Shown here: piece after piece, positions 1 through 5,821 of the stretch
How the letters are laid out: every line of letters starts with the position of its first letter
How positions within the stretch are numbered: the stretch's first letter is position 1
Program-made: the position numbers and the translations under genes
The notes under the pieces: generated by a model
Database searches by the model: none
Told to the model about the DNA's origin: nothing
Seen by the model: only the letters and a program-made list of their open reading frames with translations
Source of the DNA: Peptococcaceae bacterium
GTDB taxonomy: Bacteria > Bacillota > DSM-12270 > Thermacetogeniales > Thermacetogeniaceae
Reading direction: 5' to 3'
NCBI GenBank assembly: GCA_003132605.1
Contig: PKYJ01000162.1
Location: 1-12,014 of the forward strand
DNA length: 12,014 nt

Positions 1-115
1 GGGCTTCCTCAAAACCGGCGCTAACGCCTCCGGCACTCAATGCGACATAGAAGACGATCATAGCGAGCCTCATTAGGGCGATTGACCAAAGCCATTTTGC
101 ACATCCAACTACCAA
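1..115 (-). other. Short edge region with a possible truncated hydrophobic ORF
   Basis: No gene can be called with confidence. On the minus strand an ATG at 73-71 opens a frame that runs off the window edge and reads MRLAMIVFYVALSAGGVSAG, followed by acidic residues, which looks like a signal peptide or first membrane helix. There is no Shine-Dalgarno sequence before it. The frame is also the in-frame continuation of the upstream GH3-like gene past its TAG, so it may be read-through sequence rather than a gene. The sequence left of position 1 would settle it. Confidence 0.2.
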
Positions 116-125
116 CTACCAAACT
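105..125. repeat. Heptanucleotide tandem repeat over a stop codon
   Basis: On the plus strand CCAACTA occurs twice in perfect tandem (105-111, 112-118), followed by the imperfect copy CCAAACT. Read on the minus strand the unit is TAGTTGG, and the first perfect copy supplies the TAG stop of the GH3-like gene. Another seven-base tandem repeat overlaps the stop of the sensor kinase gene at 2870. Confidence 0.6.
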
Positions 126-658
126 GCCAGCAGTGTGTCGCTCGCAGTATGGAGGGTATTAGCCGTCAGCAGCGGCGCCAGTTCCCGGTCCCTGATCACC
201 CGGGGGATCTTGACCTGGCAGGCAGAGGCTCCCTTGGCAATCAGCGCTTTTTTCAGCTTTTCAAAGGTGCCCGGCCGTACCACCCGCAGAGCCAACTGTC
301 CCAGTCGATCGATCTGACGGATGGAATGATAGAGCGGGCTGATATGGCACAGTGCATCCTCCAGTGGCGTTTCGCTGCATTCCATCCCATCCTGATCCGG
401 ATACCCGATCTCCACGTATAAGGTGTACCGGCACGGGAAGACCTCATAGTCCACCATGGCGGTCAAGTCCACCAGGTTAGCTCCGAACTGCAGCATCACT
501 TCGGAGACGGCTTTGTACACCGCATCCTCCGCTTGCTTGTAGGATTTCGGGGTGGCGATCCGGGCAAACCGGTAATGCTGCCCGTACCCCGTACCCCGGT
601 TGAGATGCAGGATCTGCTGCAGCAGGCCGCGGCTGACGGCTTTCTCAACGATGGTCAC
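116..658 (-). CDS. GH3-family C-terminal-domain protein (stand-alone)
   Basis: This 180-residue protein resembles the C-terminal part of the GH3 (auxin-responsive) family, whose full members are adenylate-forming acyl-amido synthetases of roughly 550-600 residues. The match rests on motifs recognised by eye: a beta-rich stretch around residues 66-85 (DLTAMVDYEVF, then YVEIG), RLGQLALRVVRPGTF at 118-132, and GASACQVKIPR at 143-153, matching the GTF and GAS-Q-K-PR signatures of the family. The N-terminal ATP-binding and adenylation lobe is absent, and the DNA upstream is promoter and a divergent gene, so catalysis by this protein alone is unlikely. The start is GTG at 658-656 with GGAGGAG seven bases upstream (666-672), a good ribosome binding site, so it appears to be expressed in its own right rather than being a dead fragment. 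It faces away from the two-component genes. The CDS is firm; the family call is moderately sure; the role is unknown. Confidence 0.75.
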   Translation of the reverse strand: MTIVEKAVSRGLLQQILHLNRGTGYGQHYRFARIATPKSYKQAEDAVYKAVSEVMLQFGANLVDLTAMVDYEVFPCRYTLYVEIGYPDQDGMECSETPLEDALCHISPLYHSIRQIDRLGQLALRVVRPGTFEKLKKALIAKGASACQVKIPRVIRDRELAPLLTANTLHTASDTLLAVW

Positions 659-727
659 TGGAATACTCCTCCCCCCAGTCTAATTCCTAATTTCTTAGAA
701 AAATTTTATTAAATAAGGGACTATATT

Positions 728-755
728 AATCTACACTATTGACAGCGACTGTCAA
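728..755 (-). promoter_or_regulatory. Candidate minus-strand promoter for the GH3-like gene
   Basis: Read on the minus strand, TTGACA lies at 755-750 and TAGATT (four of six matches to TATAAT) at 733-728, with a 16-base spacer. The -35 box is the mirror copy of the one used by the plus-strand regulator gene, because both lie in the same palindrome. The weaker -10 makes this less certain than the plus-strand promoter. Confidence 0.4.
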
Positions 756-767
756 CAACTTTATGGT
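739..767 (+). promoter_or_regulatory. SigA-type promoter with palindromic operator for the two-component operon
   Basis: TTGACA (739-744), a 17-base spacer and TATGGT (762-767) make a good housekeeping promoter. Transcription would start near 774, just before the GGAGGG ribosome binding site at 777-782, so the leader is very short. A perfect inverted repeat with 7-bp arms, TTGACAG-CGA-CTGTCAA (739-755), covers the -35 box. A protein bound there would block polymerase, and autoregulation by the encoded response regulator is one possibility (inference). Confidence 0.65.
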
Positions 768-789
768 GTCAATTGTGGAGGGATGCTGA

Positions 790-1461
790 TTGAAACCCCT
801 GATCCTGGTTGTTGATGATGATGTCAAGATCACGACCATGCTGCGGCGCAGCCTGGATTACGCCGGCTACCGGGTGCGGGAGGCACACGATGGGTTGGAG
901 GCCCTGGATGTCGCTGAGGCGATCAAGCCCGAACTGGTGATCCTGGACATTATGATGCCCGAACTCGACGGGATGGAAGTATGCCGCCGCCTGCGGAGCG
1001 GTGGAGATACCCTGATCATGCTGCTGACTGCCCGGGACGAGATCTCCGATAAGATCCGCGGCCTGGATAGCGGCGCCGACGACTACCTGGTGAAGCCCTT
1101 CGCCCTGGAGGAACTGCTGGCCCGGGTGCGAGCCCTGTTGCGGCGTAATGTGACCGAGACGGACAAGACCCTGGTCTTCGAGGATCTCAGCCTCGACCCG
1201 GCGCGCCGGGAGGTGCGGCGTGGTGACCGGCTGCTGGACATTACCAACAAGGAATACGAACTGTTGCACCTGTTTCTATCCAACGCCTTCCGGGTATTGA
1301 CCCGCGAGGAGATCATGGAGCGGATCTGGGGCTACGATTACAGCGGGGAATCCAACGTGCTTGAGGTGTACATCGGCTACCTGCGCGGCAAGATGGAGAG
1401 CGGTGGTGAAAAGCGCTTGCTGCACACGGTGCGTGGGGTCGGTTACGTGCTTAAGGATTAG
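790..1461 (+). CDS. OmpR/PhoB-family two-component response regulator
   Basis: This is a DNA-binding response regulator of 223 residues, the usual length for the family. The receiver domain (about 1-118) has the acidic cluster DDD at 9-11, the phosphoacceptor Asp53 in VILDIMMP, the switch Thr80 in LLTARD, and Lys102 in LVKPF. The C-terminal winged helix (about 128-222) shows the family pattern: LTREEIMERIWGYDY, a recognition helix around SNVLEVYIGYLRGKM, and the wing HTVRGVGYVL. The start is TTG at 790, chosen because GGAGGG lies seven bases upstream and the protein then begins directly with the first beta strand (KPLILVVDDD). The sensor kinase gene starts 12 bases after the stop, so the two form one operon and this is its cognate partner. 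Sequence alone does not show the signal or the target genes. Confidence 0.96.
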   Translation: MKPLILVVDDDVKITTMLRRSLDYAGYRVREAHDGLEALDVAEAIKPELVILDIMMPELDGMEVCRRLRSGGDTLIMLLTARDEISDKIRGLDSGADDYLVKPFALEELLARVRALLRRNVTETDKTLVFEDLSLDPARREVRRGDRLLDITNKEYELLHLFLSNAFRVLTREEIMERIWGYDYSGESNVLEVYIGYLRGKMESGGEKRLLHTVRGVGYVLKD

Positions 1462-1473
1462 AGGTGACCGGAT

Positions 1474-2871
1474 TTGTCTCTGAGAATGCGCCTGACCCTT
1501 TATTATACCGGCGTACTGGCCCTGTGCCTGTTCCTGTTTGTCTTTGGCCTGTACAGCCTGGCCAACCGCTACCTGGAACAGCAGACCGACCGCTTGCTGG
1601 TCAGTACTGGCCTGCATGTGAGCAGCGGTTTTCAGGTCATTGATGATCCGACTCACCTGCACATCATCCTGCCGAACGTCAACGTCTTTTCCGATCCCTG
1701 GGTCTATCTTCAGGTGATTGACGTTCAGGGTAATGTGGTGACCAAGTCCCTGAACCTCGAAGAGCAGACCTTGCCTCACGATAACCGGACTATCGATGCG
1801 GCCAAGGCAGGCAGTCCCTACTTCAGCAACTCAGAGACGGAAGGGGAGAGCCTCAGGATCTACAACTCCCCGATCATCGTTCAGGGGCAGTTGGCCGGTG
1901 TGCTCCAGGTGGGACGCTCCCAGCAGATGCAGCGCCTCCTCGTTGCTAGTATCGCGAGGCTCCTTGGCCTATTCAGCCTGATCATCCTGGTGCTGTCCGC
2001 CGGCCTGGGATTCGTCCTGGCGCGGGTTGCACTGGCGCCGGTGGAGCGTGTGACCAACGTGGCCGCCCACATCAGCGAGACCCAGGACCTGGGTAAGCGG
2101 GTGGAGCACCAGGGGCCGGCCGACGAGATCGGCCGGCTGACCTCTACCTTTAACAAGATGCTGGATCGTCTGGCCGCAGCCCGGGGCTACCTGGAGGAGG
2201 CCTACGCCACCCAGTTGCACTTCGTGGCCGATGTCAGCCACGAGTTGCGGACGCCCCTGACCACTATTCGGGGCAACCTGGAACTGTTGCAGCGCCTGGA
2301 TACCGGCGGCGACCAGGAGCAGAAGGAGATCCTGGCGGACGCGGTCTCCGAGTCCGGGCGCATGGTGCGGCTGGTGCACAACCTGCTCGTTATCGCCCGG
2401 GCCGAGGCCGGGCGCCACATAGACAAGTGCCCGGTGCAACTGGGCCAGGTGGTCCAGGCCGAGGCCCGGCGGGCGCCGTTGTTGGGAGAGGCCAGGTTTG
2501 AGACTGAACACCTGGAACTGCTGGAGCAGGCAGTGGTCGCCGGCAGCGAGGACTACCTGAAGCAAATGCTGCTGATCCTGCTGGACAACGCTTTCAAGTT
2601 CACGCCACCCGACGGCCTGATCACCCTGACCGGGCTACACCAGGATGGCTGGTGGGGGATCGCGGTCGCCGACACAGGGACCGGGATCGCCCCCAAGGAC
2701 CTGGAGCACATCTTCGACCGCTTCTACCAGGCCGGCAACCGGGCGAGCGGTGGCTCCGGCCTCGGGTTGGCTATTGCCCACTGGATCGCCACCGAGCATG
2801 GCGGCCGGATCGAGGTGGCCAGCGAGGTGGGGAAGGGCAGCCGCTTTACCTGCTGGCTCCCTGCCATTTGA
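1474..2871 (+). CDS. HAMP-domain sensor histidine kinase
   Basis: This membrane sensor kinase of 465 residues is the partner of the regulator just upstream. Membrane helix 1 spans about residues 8-30, and an extracytoplasmic sensor region of about 130 residues follows (31-155), with no sensor family I recognise. Membrane helix 2 spans about 161-184, then HAMP (about 185-238), the dimerisation and phosphoacceptor domain with His256 in VSHELRTPLTTIRGNLELL, and the ATPase domain (about 350-465). The ATPase domain has the N box DNAFKFTP (Asn372), the G1 box DTGTGIAP (400-407), an F box near FDRFYQ and the G2 box GGSGLGLA (426-433). All catalytic motifs are intact. The start is TTG at 1474 with GAGGTGA six bases upstream; the ATG at codon 5 has no comparable site. 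Its architecture is close to the MprB/BaeS-like kinases that respond to envelope stress, but that comparison is an inference. The ligand is unknown. Confidence 0.95.
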   Translation: MSLRMRLTLYYTGVLALCLFLFVFGLYSLANRYLEQQTDRLLVSTGLHVSSGFQVIDDPTHLHIILPNVNVFSDPWVYLQVIDVQGNVVTKSLNLEEQTLPHDNRTIDAAKAGSPYFSNSETEGESLRIYNSPIIVQGQLAGVLQVGRSQQMQRLLVASIARLLGLFSLIILVLSAGLGFVLARVALAPVERVTNVAAHISETQDLGKRVEHQGPADEIGRLTSTFNKMLDRLAAARGYLEEAYATQLHFVADVSHELRTPLTTIRGNLELLQRLDTGGDQEQKEILADAVSESGRMVRLVHNLLVIARAEAGRHIDKCPVQLGQVVQAEARRAPLLGEARFETEHLELLEQAVVAGSEDYLKQMLLILLDNAFKFTPPDGLITLTGLHQDGWWGIAVADTGTGIAPKDLEHIFDRFYQAGNRASGGSGLGLAIAHWIATEHGGRIEVASEVGKGSRFTCWLPAI

Positions 2872-2897
2872 GAAGTGAGAGGCGAGAGGTGAGAAGC
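2870..2897 (+). repeat. Heptanucleotide tandem repeat over the kinase stop codon
   Basis: Four tandem seven-base units, GAGAAGT, GAGAGGC, GAGAGGT and GAGAAGC (consensus GAGARGY), begin inside the TGA stop of the kinase gene and run into the terminator stem. Degenerate units in the same seven-base register (GAGATAC, GGGACGC, GAGAAGT) recur at 3711-3731. Confidence 0.65.
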
Positions 2898-2942
2898 AAG
2901 GGGAAGGCAACAAGGATCATCTCCTTGCTTCCTTCATTTTTT
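2893..2942 (+). terminator. Intrinsic terminator of the two-component operon
   Basis: A 12-bp stem (2893-2904 paired with 2920-2931, one G-T wobble; arm core GAAGCAAGG against CCTTGCTTC) encloses a 15-base loop. It is followed by CTTCA and a run of six T (2937-2942). This closes the regulator-kinase transcript and separates it from the exported-protein gene. Confidence 0.75.
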
Positions 2943-2953
2943 ATCTTGCTTTA

Positions 2954-3000
2954 AGATTGTTTTCGGGTAATTAGGGACACACTTTTACTGAAAACAATCT
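2954..3000. promoter_or_regulatory. Perfect 11-bp inverted repeat upstream of the exported-protein gene
   Basis: AGATTGTTTTC (2954-2964) and GAAAACAATCT (2990-3000) are exact reverse complements, 25 bases apart. The repeat ends 21 bases before the ATG of the next gene, and no T run follows it, so it is not a terminator. It could be an operator, possibly for the adjacent regulator, or the ends of a small repeat element. I see no convincing -35/-10 pair around it. Confidence 0.5.
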
Positions 3001-3020
3001 GCGTTGAAGGGGGTGAAAAA

Positions 3021-3677
3021 ATGAAACAGCGGAAGAAATGGCTGGTGATCGCCCTCGCTGCAGTGATCCTGGGGACCGTCGCCGCAGGCGCGGCAATGGC
3101 AGCCAATACCCAGAGTCCGGCTAATCCGGGACAGGTTCTCCTGAACAAACTGGCCGGCGCCCTGGGCATTGACAGGGCAAGGCTGGATACGGCTTTGAAA
3201 ACAGCTGCCAACCAGACGGTAGACCAGGCACTGCAGGAAGGCCAGATTACCCAGCAGCAGGCTGACCAGATGCGCTTACGAATCAGCCAGGGGTTCCCGT
3301 TCTTTGGGATGAAAATGGGAGGCGGTAAAAATGGGGCTGGCGGTGGCTTCAAGACTACTTTAAAGCCTCTTGCCGATGTCCTGGGTATGGCTCCACAGGA
3401 CGTGATATCAGCCCTGCGCAGCGGTAAGAAGGTCTCCGACCTGGCCGCATCCAAGGGGATGACGGTGGCCCAGGTCCAGGACAAGATGCTGGCTGCGGTC
3501 AAGGCCCGGCTGGATCAGGCGGTCAAGAGCGGTAAACTGCCCCAGACCCAGGCTAGCCAGGCCTACAGCAAGCTTCAGCAAAACATCACCTCCGGGAATT
3601 GGATCAATCGATTGCAAAATGGCTGCCAGGGATTGCAAGACCGGAACCGGAGCCAGCCGCAGCAGCAGGCGTCCTGA
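3021..3677 (+). CDS. Exported small helical protein of unknown function
   Basis: This protein of 218 residues has a clear signal peptide: charged KQRKK, hydrophobic 7-26, and a likely cleavage after AMA at residue 27. The mature part has two similar alpha-helical segments. The first (about 38-90) has the pattern LLNKLAGALGIDRARLDTAL, then GQITQQQADQMRLRI. The second (about 113-189) has LKPLADVLGM, then SGKLPQTQASQAYSKLQQNI. They are joined by a Gly-rich linker (97-110). Helical repeats of this pattern (AGALGID-RARL plus GQIT-QQAD) are common in exported Firmicute and Actinobacterial proteins without a known role. The start is ATG 3021 with a GGGGGTG site upstream. The C-terminal tail is Gln and Arg rich. 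The gene stands alone between two terminators, just after the two-component operon, so it is a reasonable candidate target of that system (inference). Confidence 0.85.
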   Translation: MKQRKKWLVIALAAVILGTVAAGAAMAANTQSPANPGQVLLNKLAGALGIDRARLDTALKTAANQTVDQALQEGQITQQQADQMRLRISQGFPFFGMKMGGGKNGAGGGFKTTLKPLADVLGMAPQDVISALRSGKKVSDLAASKGMTVAQVQDKMLAAVKARLDQAVKSGKLPQTQASQAYSKLQQNITSGNWINRLQNGCQGLQDRNRSQPQQQAS

Positions 3678-3717
3678 ACAGCACCTCGCCAGGCGCCACA
3701 TGAGAATAGTGAGATAC

Positions 3718-3742
3718 GGGACGCGAGAAGTGCTCGCATCCC
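3718..3742 (+). other. Hairpin of 10 bp with one mismatch
   Basis: GGGACGCGAG (3718-3727) pairs with CTCGCATCCC (3733-3742) around a five-base loop, with one C-A mismatch. It lies just before the terminator and has no T run of its own, so it may simply protect the 3' end of the transcript. Confidence 0.4.
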
Positions 3743-3749
3743 AAAAAGG

Positions 3750-3780
3750 CCGGGGCTGCATCCGCAGTAACCCGGTTTTT
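3750..3780 (+). terminator. Intrinsic terminator after the exported-protein gene
   Basis: CCGGG (3750-3754) pairs with CCCGG (3771-3775). Inside it, CTGC (3756-3759) pairs with GCAG (3764-3767) around ATCC, and five T (3776-3780) follow at once. This is a compact GC-rich terminator with a small internal bulge. Confidence 0.8.
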
Positions 3781-3862
3781 GATACCCAACTTGATGCAAT
3801 AGACGGGAGATGAGCGCAGGCGGCTGAACAAACTATGCCGGAGCAGGCGCCAGGATGCGTGA

Positions 3863-3887
3863 CGATTCATATACTATATCAGAATCG
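3863..3887 (+). promoter_or_regulatory. AT-rich palindrome with a -10-like core before the DUF4397 gene
   Basis: CGATTC (3863-3868) and GAATCG (3882-3887) form 6-bp arms around ATATACTATAT (3869-3879), itself a perfect palindrome about its central C. TATACT (3870-3875) matches TATAAT at five of six positions. I find no good -35 box at normal spacing, so either an activator is needed or the palindrome is an operator over the start region. The segment 3781-3862 just upstream shows no RNA family that I recognise. Confidence 0.4.
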
Positions 3888-3919
3888 CCAGTTATTAAAC
3901 ATACGAGGTGGTGGCTTTA

Positions 3920-4522
3920 ATGGCTTACGCTCGATTCATGCACGGTGCTCCGGGCACCTCCAACTTTGATGTCTATGCCGGCGGGAGACGTCTGTACTCA
4001 AATCTTAATTACGGAATGTACTCCGATTACCTTTATATTCCGGATGGTCTCAGTCAGATCGCCTTGTATCCGGCAGGAAGCCTGGTTAATCCGTTTGTCA
4101 ACAGCAGCATCGCTCTAACCCCTGGGGGTTACTACACTTTTGCCCTCAGCGGCTATCCCGGGGGCGTAACCATGCTGCCCCTTCCAGAGCAACTGCCGGC
4201 CATAAGCCCCGGGCAGTCCTATTTCAGGTTTGTGAACCTATCGCCCAACGTCCCGAACGTGGATATTACCCTGCCTGACGGTACTGTACTCTTCAGTAAT
4301 GTCGGGCATAACGCGCGCACCGGTTACATTGCCCTGAGCCCGGGCGCCTATTCACTGCAGGTGTCTCCGACCGGGACGAATCAGGTTATCATGACCATGC
4401 CCTCTCTTTCTCTGGCGCCCGGTACTACCTATACCATATCCCTGCTCGGACTGATGGGGAGTAGTTCCAACCCCATGCGGGCTGTTATTGCCCAGGATGG
4501 GACAGGAATCCCTATGGGGTGA
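3920..4522 (+). CDS. DUF4397 domain protein
   Basis: This 200-residue protein is made of two DUF4397-type beta-sandwich units. Both start with the family phrase of RF-x-H/N-x-(A/S)P plus a D at the strand end: ARFMHGAPGTSNFDVYAGG near the N-terminus, and FRFVNLSPNVPNVDITLPDG in the second half. Each has a matching LTPGGYYTFAL or LAPGTTYTISL turn near its end. There is no signal peptide and no membrane helix, which is unusual because many relatives are exported. The start is taken at ATG 3920, because GAGGTGG (3905-3911) lies eight bases upstream; the in-frame GTG codons at 3908 and 3911 overlap that site and are poor starts. The function of the domain is not known; roles in surface or spore layers are speculation. 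Its neighbours are unrelated, and it ends converging on the methyltransferase gene. Confidence 0.88.
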   Translation: MAYARFMHGAPGTSNFDVYAGGRRLYSNLNYGMYSDYLYIPDGLSQIALYPAGSLVNPFVNSSIALTPGGYYTFALSGYPGGVTMLPLPEQLPAISPGQSYFRFVNLSPNVPNVDITLPDGTVLFSNVGHNARTGYIALSPGAYSLQVSPTGTNQVIMTMPSLSLAPGTTYTISLLGLMGSSSNPMRAVIAQDGTGIPMG

Positions 4523-4623
4523 AGACCTGAAATTAGAGTGAGGCGTGTGTGCCAGGAATTATGGACATATTCGTCCGGGTGTGGGTGTGCCAACGGTTGC
4601 ACTGAAGCAGGAGCTGGGGAAGC

Positions 4624-4640
4624 AAAAGGGTCGTCCTTTT
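4624..4640. terminator. Weak bidirectional hairpin between convergent genes
   Basis: AAAAGGG (4624-4630) pairs with TCCTTTT (4634-4640), including one G-T pair, around a three-base loop. This gives a T-rich end on both strands between the convergent DUF4397 and methyltransferase genes. The stem is AT-rich, so termination strength is doubtful. A run of nine C (4644-4652) follows. Confidence 0.35.
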
Positions 4641-4655
4641 AATCCCCCCCCCTGC

Positions 4656-5462
4656 CTATCTTTTCTGGAAAATCAGAATGAACTCGTGCACCTTGTTGAT
4701 CCGAAATACTGATGGATAACCAAGGGGGCGCAGGTTGTTGTATTCCTGGCGCCGGTCCCAGATAATGATGTCATCGAAAGTGAAGCCTATCTCCAGCATC
4801 TTTCCTGTAACATCCATGTGCAGGGGGTAAAAAACAGATTTCTTACGGATATCCATGACGACCACAATGCAGTATGCTCTCGCCTCCAACGCTACGTAAA
4901 CCTTCTGAAAGATCGCCTGCAACCGGCCTAGAAAGTCATCATATCGCTCTATATTGCCGAGATCGTCCGGATCATTCCCGTAATTACGGATGGTTTTTCC
5001 ATCTGCCGTGTGCTTCTGGCTCAAGATGTCCCAGTATGGGGGCGATGTGACACAGAAGCTGACAGATTCTGGCGCCAGGTACTGCAGAATGTTCGAGCTG
5101 CTGTCGTTGATCAGCCGCGGGTAGCATTCCGGGGCTCCCTGAATCCCTTCGAGCCTTTTTTTGGTTAATTCCAGATACTCTCCTGAAAGCTCAAACCCGA
5201 CCGAGGGCATATCCTTGCTGTAGGCGGAGCATATCGTGCTCCCGCCGCCCATAAAGGGGTCAAGCACGATGCCCCTTCCCCGGTTGAATATCTCCAACAG
5301 TTTGTCCGTCGTTGCGCAGGGAAACATTGCCGGATGGCCATAGGCGCGCTCTTCGCTCGTCTTGACATCGTCCCAGATACTGATGGAGTAGCGCAGCCAG
5401 GTCTTGCCATCCAGTTTGGCAGGGGATTGCTGCTGGCATCGGTTATCGATGATGGCGCCCAT
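4656..5462 (-). CDS. Orphan N4-cytosine/N6-adenine DNA methyltransferase
   Basis: This site-specific DNA methyltransferase has 268 residues and would transfer a methyl group from S-adenosylmethionine to an exocyclic amino group of adenine or cytosine. The motifs run in the order X (HPAMFP, 43-48), I (LDPFMGGGST, 67-76, the SAM-binding loop), and IV (TSPPYWD, 139-145, the catalytic loop), then a conserved end RPLGYPSVFRINKVHEFILIF. That is SAM-binding before catalytic, not the reversed beta order, and little room is left for a separate target-recognition domain. TSPPYW fits either N4-cytosine or N6-adenine specificity, and the base cannot be decided from it. The start is ATG 5462-5460 with AGGAGGTGA seven bases upstream. 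No restriction endonuclease or specificity gene is adjacent, so it looks like a solitary methyltransferase with an epigenetic or anti-restriction role (inference), or a remnant of a lost system. Confidence 0.9.
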   Translation of the reverse strand: MGAIIDNRCQQQSPAKLDGKTWLRYSISIWDDVKTSEERAYGHPAMFPCATTDKLLEIFNRGRGIVLDPFMGGGSTICSAYSKDMPSVGFELSGEYLELTKKRLEGIQGAPECYPRLINDSSSNILQYLAPESVSFCVTSPPYWDILSQKHTADGKTIRNYGNDPDDLGNIERYDDFLGRLQAIFQKVYVALEARAYCIVVVMDIRKKSVFYPLHMDVTGKMLEIGFTFDDIIIWDRRQEYNNLRPLGYPSVFRINKVHEFILIFQKR

Positions 5463-5645
5463 GTGGTCACCTCCTAGACGGATTGGTCGGCAACAAGAAG
5501 AGGGCCGGATAACCCGTTGCTCATCAGGCTTGCCCGGCCTTATGCTAATAGGAGTGAACTACCCCCGCTTCCGCCCACCAATGCATCTCGCCTTTCCGAT
5601 GGATTATTTAAAGACATTTTCGATGCAAGAGAACATTTCCCTGCT

Positions 5646-5676
5646 TTGCCATTAATTTATTCCTGCCTTCTAAAAT
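5646..5676 (+). promoter_or_regulatory. Candidate promoter of the exporter operon
   Basis: TTGCCA (5646-5651) and TAAAAT (5671-5676) each match five of six consensus bases, with a 19-base spacer that is longer than ideal. Transcription would begin near 5683 and give a leader of about 130-140 bases ahead of the first gene. Confidence 0.4.
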
Positions 5677-5750
5677 GTTGATACGCTGTGAAGGGAGACC
5701 GGGGAGGATGCCGAATAATAGACTTATGCCTTTTGGAACAGAGACCTGAT

Positions 5751-5812
5751 GCCGGGAGAGAGACTTGCCCGGCGCTAAAGAGAGGCAAGGGTGCGACCTC
5801 TGATATGAGAGG
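5751..5812 (+). promoter_or_regulatory. Leader with mutually exclusive hairpins that can mask the ribosome binding site
   Basis: Four stems overlap in a chain. Stem 1 is GCCGGG 5751-5756 with CCCGGC 5768-5773. Stem 2 is CTTGCC 5764-5769 with GGCAAG 5784-5789. Stem 3 is AGAGG 5781-5785 with CCTCT 5797-5801. Stem 4 is CCTCT 5797-5801 with AGAGG 5808-5812. Each stem excludes the next. Stem 4 covers the only Shine-Dalgarno sequence of the first exporter gene, so stems 1+3 leave it open and stems 2+4 close it. This is read by eye without folding energies; the stems are short and may be coincidental. Confidence 0.4.
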
Positions 5813-5821
5813 ATGGCGAAA

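Larger units (their letters stand above)
5463..5812. other. Intergenic region between divergent methyltransferase and exporter genes
   Basis: This 350-base region holds the ribosome binding site of the methyltransferase gene near 5470, an inverted repeat GGCCGG (5503-5508) / CCGGCC (5534-5539), a candidate promoter at 5646-5676 and the structured leader at 5751-5812. The 63-90 codon frames here have no ribosome binding site and no recognisable family, so I call no gene. I recognise no known riboswitch class. Confidence 0.6.

Noticed and set aside
3678..3919. Possible riboswitch ahead of the DUF4397 gene
   Set aside because: I compared it by eye with cyclic-di-GMP, cobalamin, fluoride and manganese riboswitch core motifs and found no match; it contains a terminator and palindromes only.
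5503..5539. CTGATGAG on the minus strand between GGCCGG and CCGGCC, considered as a hammerhead ribozyme core
   Set aside because: The required GAAA segment and cleavage-site triplet are not in place after the second stem, so only a plain inverted repeat remains.
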